64,000 bases of DNA from Streptomyces lateritius (GCF_014649715.1 NZ_BMTO01000001.1:639396-703395); one strand, 5' to 3'. Positions 1 through 9,145 are shown, counted from the stretch's first letter. The notes: generated from the sequence alone by a model not told the origin. Numbers and translations are program-made.

Positions 1-2
1 TC

Positions 3-686
3 GGCCTCGCCGGCGGACTGATGCTCGGCGTGGTCGGACTCGACCTGCTGCCGGAGGCCCTGGAGGCCGCCGGCGACCCGGTCTTCGGCGTCCCGCAGGC
101 CCTGCTGCTCTTCGTGGGCGGCTTCCTCCTCGCCCACGCGGTCGAACGGCTCCTGGCAGTCCGTCAGGCCGCGCACGGGGTCGGTGCGGATTGGGGAGCA
201 GCGCGAAGCGCTTCGATGAGAGGTGGAGGTCGGGCGACGGGCGGGCGAGCCCCGCAGGTCGGACTCACGGCGGCCGCCGCCATGGTGGCCCACAGCCTCA
301 TGGACGGCATCGCCCTCGGCGCCGCCTTCCAGGTCGGCGGAGGGATGGGCGCCACCGTCGCGGTCGCCGTCGTCACCCACGACTTCGCCGACGGGTTCAA
401 CACGTACACGATCACCAGCCTGTACGGGAACGCCCGCCGCAAGGCCGTCGCGATGCTGGTCGCGGACGCGCTCGCCCCGATCCTCGGCGCCGCGTCCACC
501 CTCCTGTTCACCCTTCCGGAGGAACTGCTCGGCAGTTATCTCGGCTTCTTCGGCGGCGCCCTGCTCTACCTCGCCGCCGCCGAGATCCTGCCCGAGGCCC
601 ACCACGAGCACCCCGCCCGCTCCACCCTGCTGTGCACAGTGGCGGGAGTCGCGTTCATCTGGCTCGTGGTGGGCCTGTCTGCCTGA
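3..686 (+). CDS. ZIP-family metal cation transporter, C-terminal part (5' end outside window)
   Basis: The frame is open from the left edge, so the true start lies outside the window and the internal ATG at 21 is not claimed as the start. About 227 residues are visible, mostly hydrophobic segments. Two polar motifs within membrane segments, HSLMDG (near 291) and HDFADGFN (near 379), correspond to the paired metal-binding motifs of ZIP transmembrane helices 4 and 5. ZIP proteins move zinc or related divalent cations into the cytoplasm. A polar loop near 150-260 separates the halves, as in the family. The gene converges on cobB with only 2 bp between the two stops, so there is no room for an independent terminator. 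Substrate cannot be told from sequence. Confidence 0.85.
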   Translation, partial: GLAGGLMLGVVGLDLLPEALEAAGDPVFGVPQALLLFVGGFLLAHAVERLLAVRQAAHGVGADWGAARSASMRGGGRATGGRAPQVGLTAAAAMVAHSLMDGIALGAAFQVGGGMGATVAVAVVTHDFADGFNTYTITSLYGNARRKAVAMLVADALAPILGAASTLLFTLPEELLGSYLGFFGGALLYLAAAEILPEAHHEHPARSTLLCTVAGVAFIWLVVGLSA

Positions 687-688
687 AC

Positions 689-2101
689 TCACGTGCCCGA
701 CTCCGCTCCCGGGCCGCGCTCACAGTGCGCGACGAACCGCACGGCCGCCTCCGGGGCCCCGGCCCAGTGGGTGTGCACATAACTGGCGTGCACCCCTCGC
801 TGGACGAAACCCTCCACGCGCCGCTCCGGCTGCCGCAGCCCCCAGGCCGCGGCCGCGCCCGCGCCCGGTTCGATCACGGTCCGGTGGAACTCGTGTCCGC
901 GCATCCGTGTCCCGGTCGCGGCGAGCGGACTGTCGCTCACCGCCACCGCGTCCCGGTACCCGAGCGTGAGGCGTGACGACATCCGCGCGTCCGCGTCGAG
1001 CACCCCGCACATCGGCGTCCCGTCCAGCGACCGCGCGAGGTACAGCAGCCCCGCACACTCGGCGGCGACGGGCGCGCCGGACCGCGCGAGCTCGGCGACG
1101 GCCTTACGAAGCGGCTCGTTGGCGGACAACCCGGCCCCGTACATCTCGGGGAACCCTCCGCCGATGACGAGCCCGGAGGTTCCTTCGGGAAGGGCCTCGT
1201 CGCGGAGGGGATCGAACGTGACGACCTCGGCCCCGGCGGCGGTGAGCAGTTCAGCGTGCTCGGCGTACGAGAACGTGAACGCGGCGCCACCGGCAACCGC
1301 GATACGAGGTTGCGGGCAGCCGGCCCGCAGGACGGGAGTGGTGGGCACAACCGGCTCACCGGCGGCCGGCCGCCCCGCGAGGGCGGGGTCCCACGCCTCG
1401 GTGTGCAGTTCCGGCGCGCTCCGGGCAAGCGCGAGCAGCGCGTCCAGGTCGCACCCGGCCCGTACCTGCTCCGCCTGCGCGGACACCGCCTCCACCGCCG
1501 CCGACTGGCGCTCCGCCACCGGCACGAGCCCCAGGTGCCGCGACGGCGTCGCCACCGCGGGCGCCCGCCGCAGCACCCCCAGCACCGGCACCCCCGACTC
1601 CCCGAGGGCCTCACGCAGCAGGTGCTCGTGCCGGTCGGTCGCGACCTTGTTCAGGATCACGCCGCCGATCCGCACCTCCGGGTCCCAGGACGCGAACCCG
1701 TGCACCAGCGCCGCCACCGACCGCGACTGCGACGAGGCGTCCACGACCAGCACGACCGGCGCCTTCAGGAGCTTGGCGACCTGCGCCGTGGACGCCAGCT
1801 CGCCCTGGTCGGCGGCGCCGTCGTACAGGCCCATGACCCCCTCGACGACCGCCAGGTCGCAGCCGCGCGCCCCGTGCGCGAAGAGCGGTGCGATCAGCCC
1901 CGTACCGCACATGTACGCGTCGAGGTTCCGGCCCGGCCGGCCGGTGGCGAGCGCGTGGTAACCGGGGTCGATGTAGTCCGGTCCCACCTTGTGCGGGGAG
2001 ACCGCCAGGCCACGGCCGGCGAACGCGGCCATCAGGCCGGTCGCGACCGTGGTCTTGCCCGCGCCGGAGGACGGCGCGGCGATGACGAGACGTGCTACCA
2101 C
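689..2101 (-). CDS. cobB: cobyrinate a,c-diamide synthase
   Basis: 470 residues. It amidates the a and c side chains of (hydrogeno)cobyrinic acid using glutamine and ATP in adenosylcobalamin synthesis. The N-terminal P-loop SSGAGKTT (residues 11-18) is the dethiobiotin-synthetase-like ATPase. The C-terminal third is a class I glutamine amidotransferase with AECAGLLYL carrying the nucleophilic Cys (about residue 350) and a HASYVHTHW histidine motif near the end. The GTG/ATG start region overlaps the end of cobO by a few bases, so the two are translationally coupled. Last gene of the minus-strand corrin operon in this window. Confidence 0.95.
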   Translation of the reverse strand: MVARLVIAAPSSGAGKTTVATGLMAAFAGRGLAVSPHKVGPDYIDPGYHALATGRPGRNLDAYMCGTGLIAPLFAHGARGCDLAVVEGVMGLYDGAADQGELASTAQVAKLLKAPVVLVVDASSQSRSVAALVHGFASWDPEVRIGGVILNKVATDRHEHLLREALGESGVPVLGVLRRAPAVATPSRHLGLVPVAERQSAAVEAVSAQAEQVRAGCDLDALLALARSAPELHTEAWDPALAGRPAAGEPVVPTTPVLRAGCPQPRIAVAGGAAFTFSYAEHAELLTAAGAEVVTFDPLRDEALPEGTSGLVIGGGFPEMYGAGLSANEPLRKAVAELARSGAPVAAECAGLLYLARSLDGTPMCGVLDADARMSSRLTLGYRDAVAVSDSPLAATGTRMRGHEFHRTVIEPGAGAAAAWGLRQPERRVEGFVQRGVHASYVHTHWAGAPEAAVRFVAHCERGPGAESGT

Positions 2102-2703
2102 TCGATGCCCCGCTGGCCCTTCTGACCGGCGTCCATCGGGTGCTTGACCTTGGACATGTCCGTGACCAGGTCCGCGAAGTCGACCAGTTCCTGCGGCGCG
2201 TTGCGTCCGGTGATGACGACGTGCTGGTGGCCGGGGCGGTCGCGCAGCACCTCCACGACCTCCTTGGTGTCGATCCAGCCCCAGTGCAGCAGGTAGGCGA
2301 ACTCGTCGAGGACGTAGAACTTGTACTTCTCCTCGGCGAGGTCCCGCTTGACCTGCTCCCAGCCCTCGCGCGCCTTGTCCTCGTGCGACTGCTCGCCCTC
2401 GGCGACCTCGCGCTGGATCCAGGACCAGCCCTCACCCATCTTGTTCCAGGTGACGGTCCCGCCCTTGCCGGTCTCGCCGAGCGCCTTGAGGGCGTTCTCC
2501 TCGCCGACCTTCCACTTGGCGGACTTGACGAACTGGAACACCCCGATCGGCCAGCCCTGGTTCCAGGCGCGCAGCGCCATGCCGAAGGCGGCGGTCGACT
2601 TCCCCTTCCCGACGCCGGTGTGCACCATCACCAGCGCGCGGTTGCGGCGTTGGCGGGTCGTGAGACCGTCGTCGGGTACGACGGTCGGCTGTCCCTGCGG
2701 CAT
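2095..2703 (-). CDS. cobO: cob(I)yrinic acid a,c-diamide adenosyltransferase
   Basis: 202 residues, the normal size for the CobO/BtuR/CobA family. It transfers the 5'-deoxyadenosyl group of ATP to the reduced cobalt of the corrin. The glycine-rich P-loop GVGKGKST (residues 30-38) and the following ALRAWNQGWPIGVFQFVK stretch are hallmarks; the downstream VVITGRNAP motif is also typical. Its ATG shares one base with the TAA stop of the upstream chelatase gene (TAATG), and its 3' end overlaps cobB. This fixes it in the middle of the operon. Confidence 0.95.
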   Translation of the reverse strand: MPQGQPTVVPDDGLTTRQRRNRALVMVHTGVGKGKSTAAFGMALRAWNQGWPIGVFQFVKSAKWKVGEENALKALGETGKGGTVTWNKMGEGWSWIQREVAEGEQSHEDKAREGWEQVKRDLAEEKYKFYVLDEFAYLLHWGWIDTKEVVEVLRDRPGHQHVVITGRNAPQELVDFADLVTDMSKVKHPMDAGQKGQRGIEW

Positions 2704-4778
2704 TACGCGGCCCTCCTCGTTGACTGTCCTGCCTGTACGTTCCTGACCAGCCCCGCGATCGAGTCCGCGCGAAGCTCGTCCAGGGTCACCGCGCTGCCGC
2801 CGAGTTCGCGGGCGAGGTCCCCGGCGAGACCGAGCCGCACCGGGCCGGTCTCGCAGTCCACGACGACGGCAGCCGTGCCGTCGGCGGCGTGCAGCCGCGC
2901 CGCGCGGGCGGCGAGCGCCACCGGGTCGGCGCCGCCGCCGGTCGCCCGGCCGTCGGTCACGACGACCAGCAGGGGCCGGCGCGACGGGTCGCGCAGCCGC
3001 TCGACGCGCAGCACGTCATGCGCCTTGAGCAGCCCCGCCGACAGGGGTGTACGCCCACCCGTCGGAAGCAGCTCGAGCCGGGCGGCGGCCGCGTCCACCG
3101 AGGACGTCGGCGGCAGCGCGACCTCCGCGTCCCGGCCCCGGAAGGTGACCAGGCCGACCTTGTCGCGCCGCTGGTAGGCGTCGAGGAGCAGCGAGAGGAC
3201 GGCTCCCTTGACGGCGCTCATCCGCTGCCGGGCCGCCATCGAGCCGGACGCGTCGACGGCGAAGAGCACCAGGTTCCCCTCGCGGCCCTCCCGGGTCGCC
3301 TGCCGCAGGTCGTCCCTGCGCACCACGAGCCCCGGGCCCGACCGCCCGCGTGCCTTCTGATGCGGGGCCGCGGCCCGCACGGTCGCCGTGAGGTGCAGCT
3401 TGGTCAGCGCACCACGCGGCCGTACGGCCCCGGTCGTCCTGCCGTGCTCGGTACGGGCCCGGGAGCGGCGCCCGGCCGCGCCCTCGCCCAGGCCGGGCAC
3501 GCTGAGCATCTTCGTACGGAAGGGCTCGGCGGCCTTGACGGCCGCGCGCTCACCCGCGCCGGCGCCGTCCGGGCCGGGCGCGGGAGCCGGGGCCTGTTCC
3601 GCACCGTCGTTTCCGCCGCCGCTCTGGCCGTCGTTCCCGCCGTCGCCCTCGGGCGCGGAGTCCGGCCCCTCGCCCTGCGGCGGCACACCGCCACCGCCAC
3701 CCGGCCCGCCCGGCCCCTCCGGGCCCGGGTCCGGATCCTCGTCGCCCTCGCCCCGGCCCTCGTCCTCGCCCTTGAACTGTTCCAGGGTCTCGTCGAGCTT
3801 CTCCTCGTCGAGACCGGGCGCGTCGAAGGGGTTCCGGCGCCTGCGGTGGGGCAGCGCCAGCAGCGCCGCCTGCCGTACGTCGTCGGAGGTGACGTCGGTC
3901 CGCCCCGCCCAGGCGGCGAGCGCCGTCGCGGTGCGGGCCATCACGATGTCGGCCCGCATGCCGTCCACCTCGAACGCCGCGCACGTCGCGGCGATCTGGA
4001 GCAGCGCGGCGTCCCCGAGCGTCACCTGCGGCAGCAGCGCGCGGGCGGCCGCGATCCGTTCCCGGAGGGCACTCTCCTCACCGGCCCAGCGGGCGGCGAA
4101 GGCGGCCGGACCGTCGTCGAAGGCCAACCGGCGGCGCACCACCTCCACCCGCTGCTCGGGCTCGCGGGAGGCCGCGACCTCCACGGTCAGGCCGAAGCGG
4201 TCCAGCAACTGCGGCCGCAGCTCACCCTCTTCGGGGTTCATCGTGCCGACGAGCAGGAAGCGGGCCGCGTGCCGTACGGAGACGCCCTCGCGCTCCACGT
4301 AGGACGAGCCCATGGCGGCGGCGTCGAGGAGCAGGTCGATCAGGTGGTCGTGGAGGAGGTTGACCTCGTCGACGTAGAGGATCCCGCGGTGCGCGTCGGC
4401 GAGGAGCCCCGGCTCGAAGGCCTTCACCCCGTCCGCCAGCGCCTTCTCGATGTCGAGCGCGCCGACGAGCCGGTCCTCGGAGGCGCCGACGGGCAGTTCG
4501 ACCATCCGCGCCGGCCGCGCCGACGCCGGCGCGACCTCGTGCGGTCCGTCGGGGCAGCCCGGGTCCGGCGAGGCCGGGTCGCAGCTGAACCGGCACCCCG
4601 CGACCACCGGCACCTCGGGGAGCAGGTCCGCGAGGGCGCGCACGGCCGTCGACTTCGCGGTGCCCTTCTCGCCACGTACGAGGACACCGCCCACCGCCGG
4701 GCTCACCGCGTTGAGCAGCAGCGCGAGGCGCAGGTCGTCCATGCCGACGACGGCGGTGAACGGGTACCGGGTGCTCAT
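2703..4778 (-). CDS. putative cobaltochelatase, fused AAA+ (ChlI-like) and VWA (ChlD-like) subunit
   Basis: 691 residues from the ATG at 4778; an upstream in-frame extension to 5093 is the shadow of cobQ and is rejected. An AGGAG sits 11-15 bases before the ATG. The N-terminal AAA+ module has Walker A GEKGTAKST (residues 36-44) and a YVDEVNLL Walker B. A long Gly/Pro/Glu/Asp-rich linker follows, then a von Willebrand A module with a MIDAS motif DASGS and TDGRATGG. This architecture merges the two motor subunits of Mg- and Co-chelatases and would drive ATP-dependent cobalt insertion with a large CobN subunit. No cobN is in the window, so the partner lies elsewhere. Confidence 0.9.
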   Translation of the reverse strand: MSTRYPFTAVVGMDDLRLALLLNAVSPAVGGVLVRGEKGTAKSTAVRALADLLPEVPVVAGCRFSCDPASPDPGCPDGPHEVAPASARPARMVELPVGASEDRLVGALDIEKALADGVKAFEPGLLADAHRGILYVDEVNLLHDHLIDLLLDAAAMGSSYVEREGVSVRHAARFLLVGTMNPEEGELRPQLLDRFGLTVEVAASREPEQRVEVVRRRLAFDDGPAAFAARWAGEESALRERIAAARALLPQVTLGDAALLQIAATCAAFEVDGMRADIVMARTATALAAWAGRTDVTSDDVRQAALLALPHRRRRNPFDAPGLDEEKLDETLEQFKGEDEGRGEGDEDPDPGPEGPGGPGGGGGVPPQGEGPDSAPEGDGGNDGQSGGGNDGAEQAPAPAPGPDGAGAGERAAVKAAEPFRTKMLSVPGLGEGAAGRRSRARTEHGRTTGAVRPRGALTKLHLTATVRAAAPHQKARGRSGPGLVVRRDDLRQATREGREGNLVLFAVDASGSMAARQRMSAVKGAVLSLLLDAYQRRDKVGLVTFRGRDAEVALPPTSSVDAAAARLELLPTGGRTPLSAGLLKAHDVLRVERLRDPSRRPLLVVVTDGRATGGGADPVALAARAARLHAADGTAAVVVDCETGPVRLGLAGDLARELGGSAVTLDELRADSIAGLVRNVQAGQSTRRAA

Positions 4779-4825
4779 CGGGCGGTCAACTCCTTCAACT
4801 CGTTGATGTCCGGGTGGCCGTGGGC

Positions 4826-6331
4826 TCACGGCGCGCCCGGCGGGACGAACGGCAGCCCGGAGGGCGGGCCGTTCTCGATCAGCCGCAGCAGCGCGTCCGT
4901 GTCCGCGTGTTCCTCGATCAGGTCGCCGAGCCGGTCCAACTGCTCCTCGCGCAGGTCGCCGAAGCTGGTGTCGGGCGCGGGCACGAACCGCCGCCCGGCC
5001 GCCGCCGCCACCTCCCGCAGGAACGCCCGGCGGAAGCCGTCGCTCTCCAGCGAGCCGTGCCAGTGCGTCCCCCAGACCGCGCCGACCCGGCAACCGTCCA
5101 GGAAGCCTTCGCCGCCGAGGACTTCGGCGACGCCGTGGTGGATCTCGTACCCCTCCACCCGCTCGTCGAGCGCCTCGCCGACCGGCCGTGCCAGGGTCTT
5201 CTCGGCCGCGAACCGCACCCGTACCGGCAGCAGTCCGAGACCGTCCACCGCCCCGGCCTTCGATTCGACCTCGTCCTCGATGTGCTCCCCGAGCACCTGG
5301 AAGCCACCGCAGATGCCGAGCACCGGCCGGCCCTCGGCCGCCCGCCGGGCCAGCGCGTCGGCCAGGCCGCGCTCCCGCAGCCAGGCCAGCGCCTTCACGG
5401 TGCCGCGCGTGCCCGGTACGACCACGAGGTCCGCGTCGACCAGTTCCTCCGCGCGGTCCACGAAACGCACCACCACGCCCGGCTCGGCCGCCAGCGCGTC
5501 CACGTCGGTGAAGTTGGACATCAGCGGCACGGCGCAGACCGCGACCCGCAGCACGTCCTCGCCGACCGGCGGCGCCACGACCGACTCGCGGACGGTGCCG
5601 CGCAGCGACACCCGTAGGCCGTCCTCCTCGTCGATGCCGAGCCCGTGCGCGTACGGCAGGACACCGTAGGTCCGGCGCCCGGTCAGGCCGAGCAGCATGT
5701 CCAGGCCCGGTTCGAGCAGCGTCACGTCACCACGGAACTTGTTCACCAGATACCCGGCCACGAGCGACTGGTCCTCGGGGCTCAGCAGCGCCGTCGTCCC
5801 GAAGAACTGGGCGAACACCCCGCCCCTGTCGATGTCGCCCACCACCAGCACCGGCAGCCGCGCGGCGCGCGCGATGCCCATGTTCACGATGTCCGTGCGC
5901 CGCAGGTTGATCTCGGCCGGACTGCCCGCCCCCTCGCAGATCACGGCGTCATACGTGCCCCGCAGCTCCTCCAGGCACGCCAGGACCGGCTCGAACAGCT
6001 CCTTCTGCCGGCCCCCGTGGTAGCCGCGGGCGCTCAGTTCACCGACCGGTTTCCCCATGAGCACGACCTGGCTGGAGCGGTCGCTGCCCGGCTTGAGCAG
6101 TACGGGGTTCATCAGCGCCGTGGGCTCGACCCGCGCGGCCTGCGCCTGCATGGCCTGCGCGCGGCCGATCTCCGCGCCCTCCCTCGTCACGAAGGAGTTC
6201 AGGGACATGTTCTGCCCCTTGAACGGGGCGACCTTCACGCCTTGGCGCACCAGCCAGCGGCAGATGCCGGCCGTGACGACGCTCTTGCCCGCGTCCGAGG
6301 TCGTGCCGGCGACCAGCAGTCCGCCGCTCAT
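4826..6331 (-). CDS. cobQ: cobyric acid synthase (glutamine-dependent amidase)
   Basis: 501 residues from the ATG at 6331; the longer open frame to 7306 only shadows cobD. It amidates the b, d, e and g side chains of adenosylcobyrinic a,c-diamide. N-terminal P-loop GTTSDAGKS (residues 9-17), the conserved KGQNMSLNS stretch, and a C-terminal glutamine amidotransferase with LGICGGFQVL (nucleophile Cys) and YEIHHG. The start overlaps the cobD stop by 4 bases (ATGA), showing coupling. A 47-bp gap separates its stop from the chelatase start, the only real spacing in the operon. Confidence 0.96.
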   Translation of the reverse strand: MSGGLLVAGTTSDAGKSVVTAGICRWLVRQGVKVAPFKGQNMSLNSFVTREGAEIGRAQAMQAQAARVEPTALMNPVLLKPGSDRSSQVVLMGKPVGELSARGYHGGRQKELFEPVLACLEELRGTYDAVICEGAGSPAEINLRRTDIVNMGIARAARLPVLVVGDIDRGGVFAQFFGTTALLSPEDQSLVAGYLVNKFRGDVTLLEPGLDMLLGLTGRRTYGVLPYAHGLGIDEEDGLRVSLRGTVRESVVAPPVGEDVLRVAVCAVPLMSNFTDVDALAAEPGVVVRFVDRAEELVDADLVVVPGTRGTVKALAWLRERGLADALARRAAEGRPVLGICGGFQVLGEHIEDEVESKAGAVDGLGLLPVRVRFAAEKTLARPVGEALDERVEGYEIHHGVAEVLGGEGFLDGCRVGAVWGTHWHGSLESDGFRRAFLREVAAAAGRRFVPAPDTSFGDLREEQLDRLGDLIEEHADTDALLRLIENGPPSGLPFVPPGAP

Positions 6332-7290
6332 ATCCGCCTCCGCTTGATCGCTCCCATGACCAGCCGTCCGCCGACACAGGCGGCCAGCGTCAGCCCGGTC
6401 ACCCGGCGCGACAGCCGTACCGCCCGCTCGATGTCCGCCACGTCCACGTCCCTGCCCTCCCCGTTGAGCACGGGCCGGTGCTCGACCCGCCCGCCGTACG
6501 ACAGCGTGCCCCCGAGCCGAACGCCGAGCGCCCCCGCGAACGACGCCTCGACCGGGCCGGCGTTGGGGCTCGGGTGCTCGGCCGCGTCCGCCCGCCACGC
6601 CCGTACCGCTCCGCGCGGATCCCCGCCCGCGACCGTCGCGAGCACGGCCGTCAGGCGCGCACCCGGCCAGCCCGCGAGGTCGTCGAGGCGGGCCGAGGCC
6701 CAGCCGAACCGGCGGTACCGGGGGGACTTGTGGCCGCCCATCGCGTCCAGGGTGTTCACGGCCCGGAAGCCGACCAGACCCGGAACGCCCGCGACGGCCC
6801 CCCACACCAGGGCGCCCACGACCGCGTCGGAGGTGTTCTCGGCGACGGACTCCACGACGGCGCGGGCCATCGCCGGGCCGTCCAGGGAGTGCGGGTCGCG
6901 CCCGCACAGATGGGGCAGCCGCTCGCGGGCCGTGTCGAAGTCTCCGGCGCTCAGCGCCTCGCCCACGGCGCGGGCCTCCCTGCCCAGGGTCGTACCGCCG
7001 ACGACGGCCCAGACGGAGGCGGCGGTCAGGGCGATGGACGCGGTGCGCCGGCCCCGTACCGTACGGGCCGCGAGGGCGCCCAGGGCGGCCGTGCCGCCCG
7101 CGCAGAGGGCGGTGTGCAGCGCGCCCCAGCCGCGGTGGTCGTGCCAGAGAAGCTTCTCGACGGCTCCGGCGGTCCGCCCGAACGCGGCGACCGGATGGCC
7201 GCGGCGGGGATCGCCGAGGAGCAGGTCCGCGGCCAGACCGGCGGCGGCACCGTACGCGAATACACCTGTGGCTGCGGAGCGGCCGGGCAT
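6328..7290 (-). CDS. cobD: adenosylcobinamide-phosphate synthase, CobD/CbiB membrane protein
   Basis: 320 residues, a usual length for CobD/CbiB, which attaches aminopropanol phosphate to adenosylcobyric acid at the membrane. The N-terminal DLLLGDPRRGHPVAAFGR block and the SVAENTSDAVVGAL block in the middle are the conserved family signatures; several hydrophobic helices are visible. First gene of the operon, its ATG lying roughly 40 bp downstream of the cobalamin riboswitch, so the whole operon is probably under corrinoid feedback. Confidence 0.94.
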   Translation of the reverse strand: MPGRSAATGVFAYGAAAGLAADLLLGDPRRGHPVAAFGRTAGAVEKLLWHDHRGWGALHTALCAGGTAALGALAARTVRGRRTASIALTAASVWAVVGGTTLGREARAVGEALSAGDFDTARERLPHLCGRDPHSLDGPAMARAVVESVAENTSDAVVGALVWGAVAGVPGLVGFRAVNTLDAMGGHKSPRYRRFGWASARLDDLAGWPGARLTAVLATVAGGDPRGAVRAWRADAAEHPSPNAGPVEASFAGALGVRLGGTLSYGGRVEHRPVLNGEGRDVDVADIERAVRLSRRVTGLTLAACVGGRLVMGAIKRRRI

Positions 7291-7327
7291 GGCGCTGTGT
7301 CCTCACTCAGGGTCCGCGCCCTGGCTC

Positions 7328-7465
7328 GACGTGACCGGCGGTGAGAGTTCCTGGCTCCCGGGGGTCTTCCCCGGTCACAGTGGCGGGACCGCGCCGGATT
7401 CGCACCGGACTTCCTCTTCTGCCGCCGTAATGGCCCCGGAAGTCCACCACGCTGCGCGAACACCC
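7328..7465 (-). promoter_or_regulatory. cobalamin (B12) riboswitch
   Basis: On the minus strand the region contains the AdoCbl riboswitch core: the B12-box heptamer GCCACTG (7384-7378) preceded by GGTGCGAATCCGGCGCGGTCCC and followed by a GGGAAG...CCCGGGAGCCAGGAACTCTCACCGCCGG tail. It ends just upstream of cobD in the correct orientation. Members of this class shut expression when adenosylcobalamin is abundant, usually by hiding the ribosome binding site or forming a terminator. Exact 5' and 3' limits are approximate. Confidence 0.93.
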
Positions 7466-7525
7466 GTCAACTCGCCTGTGACCTGCGGCGCGAGAGTGTG
7501 CGCAGCCCCACACGGCGGCCACGCA

Positions 7526-7573
7526 CGACGACCGGGCGGGCCGCACCCGAAGGTGCGGCCCGCCCGGTCGTCG
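7526..7573 (-). terminator. 22-bp perfect inverted repeat ending the pit transcript
   Basis: Arms 7526-7547 and 7552-7573 are perfectly complementary with a 4-base CGAA loop. No T-run follows, which is normal for Streptomyces. It lies just after the 73-residue gene and before the riboswitch, so it separates the phosphate-transport transcript from the corrin operon. Confidence 0.85.
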
Positions 7574-7585
7574 GAGCGTGTTCTG

Positions 7586-7807
7586 TCAGGCCACGATGAG
7601 AGAGATCCCGTACACGACGGCCGCCGCGCACAGGGCGAAGCAGGCGTACGCGCCGGTGCGCGCCAGGGTGGCCGAGCCTCCCTGGGCGGCGGCCTGCTCC
7701 TGCTTGGAGAGACCGACGATGCCGAGGGTGAAGAGGCCCACGAGGGCGACGGTCGCCACGAGGCTGACTCCGAAGACGGAGCCGAGAGCTGCCCAGTCGA
7801 TCTTCAT
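7586..7807 (-). CDS. small two-helix membrane protein downstream of the phosphate transporter
   Basis: 73 residues with two hydrophobic segments (about 8-30 and 51-72) joined by a short polar loop containing KQEQAAA. I do not recognise a named family. It begins 13 bp after the pit stop on the same strand, followed at once by a strong terminator, so it is probably cotranscribed with pit and under the same phosphate control. A helper or accessory subunit of the transporter is an inference from position only. Confidence 0.8.
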   Translation of the reverse strand: MKIDWAALGSVFGVSLVATVALVGLFTLGIVGLSKQEQAAAQGGSATLARTGAYACFALCAAAVVYGISLIVA

Positions 7808-7819
7808 GTCGTTCGTTCC

Positions 7820-9076
7820 TTACACCGTGGCCGAGGCTGCGGGGGCTGCCGGGTCCGCGGGGGCCGGCGAGGGGATGGTGGTCTTCAGTTCCTCGTCCGC
7901 GACGGCGGCGACGGAACCGGGCGGCGGCGGGGCGACGGCCGCGATGGCGGTGGTCACGACGCCCGCGGGCTCGGTCTCGACGTCGTTGACGTTGGTGTGG
8001 TCGACCACCTGACGGCGGGAGACGAGCCAGATGGCGACGCAGGAGGCGACCAGGAAGGCCGCGACGGTGTAGACGCCCCAGTCGCCCTGCCGGGCGACGT
8101 ACTCGGCTCCGGCTCCGACCAGGCCCGCGGCCGGAAGGGTCAGGCCCCAGGCGACGAACATCCGGGTGGCGGTCGACCAGCGGACGACACCACCCTTGCG
8201 GCCCAGACCCGCGCCCATGACGGCGCCGGAGCAGGAGTGCGTGGTCGAGAGGGAGAAGCCCAGGCTGGAGGAGGCCAGGATGACCGTGGCGGCGCTGGTC
8301 TGGGCGGCGAAGCCCTGCTGCGGCTGGAGGTCGGTGAGGCCCTTGCCCATCGTGCGGATGATGCGCCAGCCGCCGAGGTAGGTGCCGAGCGCGATCGCCA
8401 CACCGGCGGAGACGATGACCCAGACGGGCGGGTTGGAGCCGGGGACGAGGACGCCGCCGGCGACCAGGGCGAGGGTGATGATGCCCATCGTCTTCTGGGC
8501 GTCGTTGGTGCCGTGGGCGAGGGAGACGAGACCGGCGGACGCGATCTGACCGGCCCGGTAGCCCTTCTCGGTGGTCTTCTTGCCGGCGTTCCTGTCGAGG
8601 CGGTACGTCAGGCGGGCGGCGAGCATCGCGGCCAGGCCGGCGACCAGCGGGGCGGCGAGCGCGGGGATGAGCACCTTGGTGACGACGACCCCGCCGTTGA
8701 CGCCGCTGACGCCGATCGAGGCGATGGTCGCGCCGATGAGGCCGCCCATCAGCGCGTGGGAGGAGCTGGACGGCAGGCCGACCAGCCAGGTCAGCAGGTT
8801 CCAGAGGATCGCGCCGACGAGCGCGGCGAGGATGACTTCGGGTTGGATGCCCTCCTCGTTGACGAGTCCCTTGGAGATCGTCTTGGCAACCTCCACCGAC
8901 AGAAACGCGCCGACCAGGTTGAGCACGGCGGACATGGCCACCGCCGTCTTGGGCTTGAGGGCACCGGTCGAGATGGTCGTCGCCATCGCGTTGGCGGTGT
9001 CGTGGAAACCGTTCGTGAAATCGAACACGAGAGCTGTCACGACCACAATCGTGAGCAGCAGCGTGATGTGTTCCAT
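7820..9076 (-). CDS. pitH2: PiT-type inorganic phosphate transporter
   Basis: 418 residues. Family signature near the N terminus, DFTNGFHDTANAMAT (D19 on), and its internal duplicate LAHGTNDAQKTMG around residue 205, reflect the inverted repeat structure of low-affinity phosphate symporters that move metal-phosphate with H+ or Na+. About ten hydrophobic helices; the last 35-40 residues form a Pro/Ala-rich cytoplasmic tail. A PHO box (9124-9145) sits upstream on the same strand. The symbol rests on position next to the cobalamin cluster and the PHO box, as I recall for S. coelicolor. Confidence 0.93.
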   Translation of the reverse strand: MEHITLLLTIVVVTALVFDFTNGFHDTANAMATTISTGALKPKTAVAMSAVLNLVGAFLSVEVAKTISKGLVNEEGIQPEVILAALVGAILWNLLTWLVGLPSSSSHALMGGLIGATIASIGVSGVNGGVVVTKVLIPALAAPLVAGLAAMLAARLTYRLDRNAGKKTTEKGYRAGQIASAGLVSLAHGTNDAQKTMGIITLALVAGGVLVPGSNPPVWVIVSAGVAIALGTYLGGWRIIRTMGKGLTDLQPQQGFAAQTSAATVILASSSLGFSLSTTHSCSGAVMGAGLGRKGGVVRWSTATRMFVAWGLTLPAAGLVGAGAEYVARQGDWGVYTVAAFLVASCVAIWLVSRRQVVDHTNVNDVETEPAGVVTTAIAAVAPPPPGSVAAVADEELKTTIPSPAPADPAAPAASATV

Positions 9077-9123
9077 TTACCCAGGCAATCGTTCGACGTC
9101 AGTGGCTGGTCGAACGTAAGCAA

Positions 9124-9145
9124 CCTGGGTGAACGGAAGATGAAC
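9124..9145 (-). promoter_or_regulatory. PHO box (PhoP binding site) of the phosphate transporter
   Basis: On the minus strand two direct repeats GTTCATC (9145-9139) and GTTCACC (9134-9128) begin exactly 11 bases apart, the spacing and sequence of Streptomyces PhoP direct-repeat units; a third, degenerate unit may follow. It lies about 50-70 bp before the pit start. The region 9077-9446 otherwise holds only this divergent promoter area and a 22-codon ORF described under the hydrolase. Confidence 0.75.

Noticed and set aside
2889..5669. 926-codon plus-strand open frame opposite the chelatase gene
   Set aside because: Antisense to a gene with clear AAA+ and VWA motifs; composition and lack of motifs mark it as a shadow.
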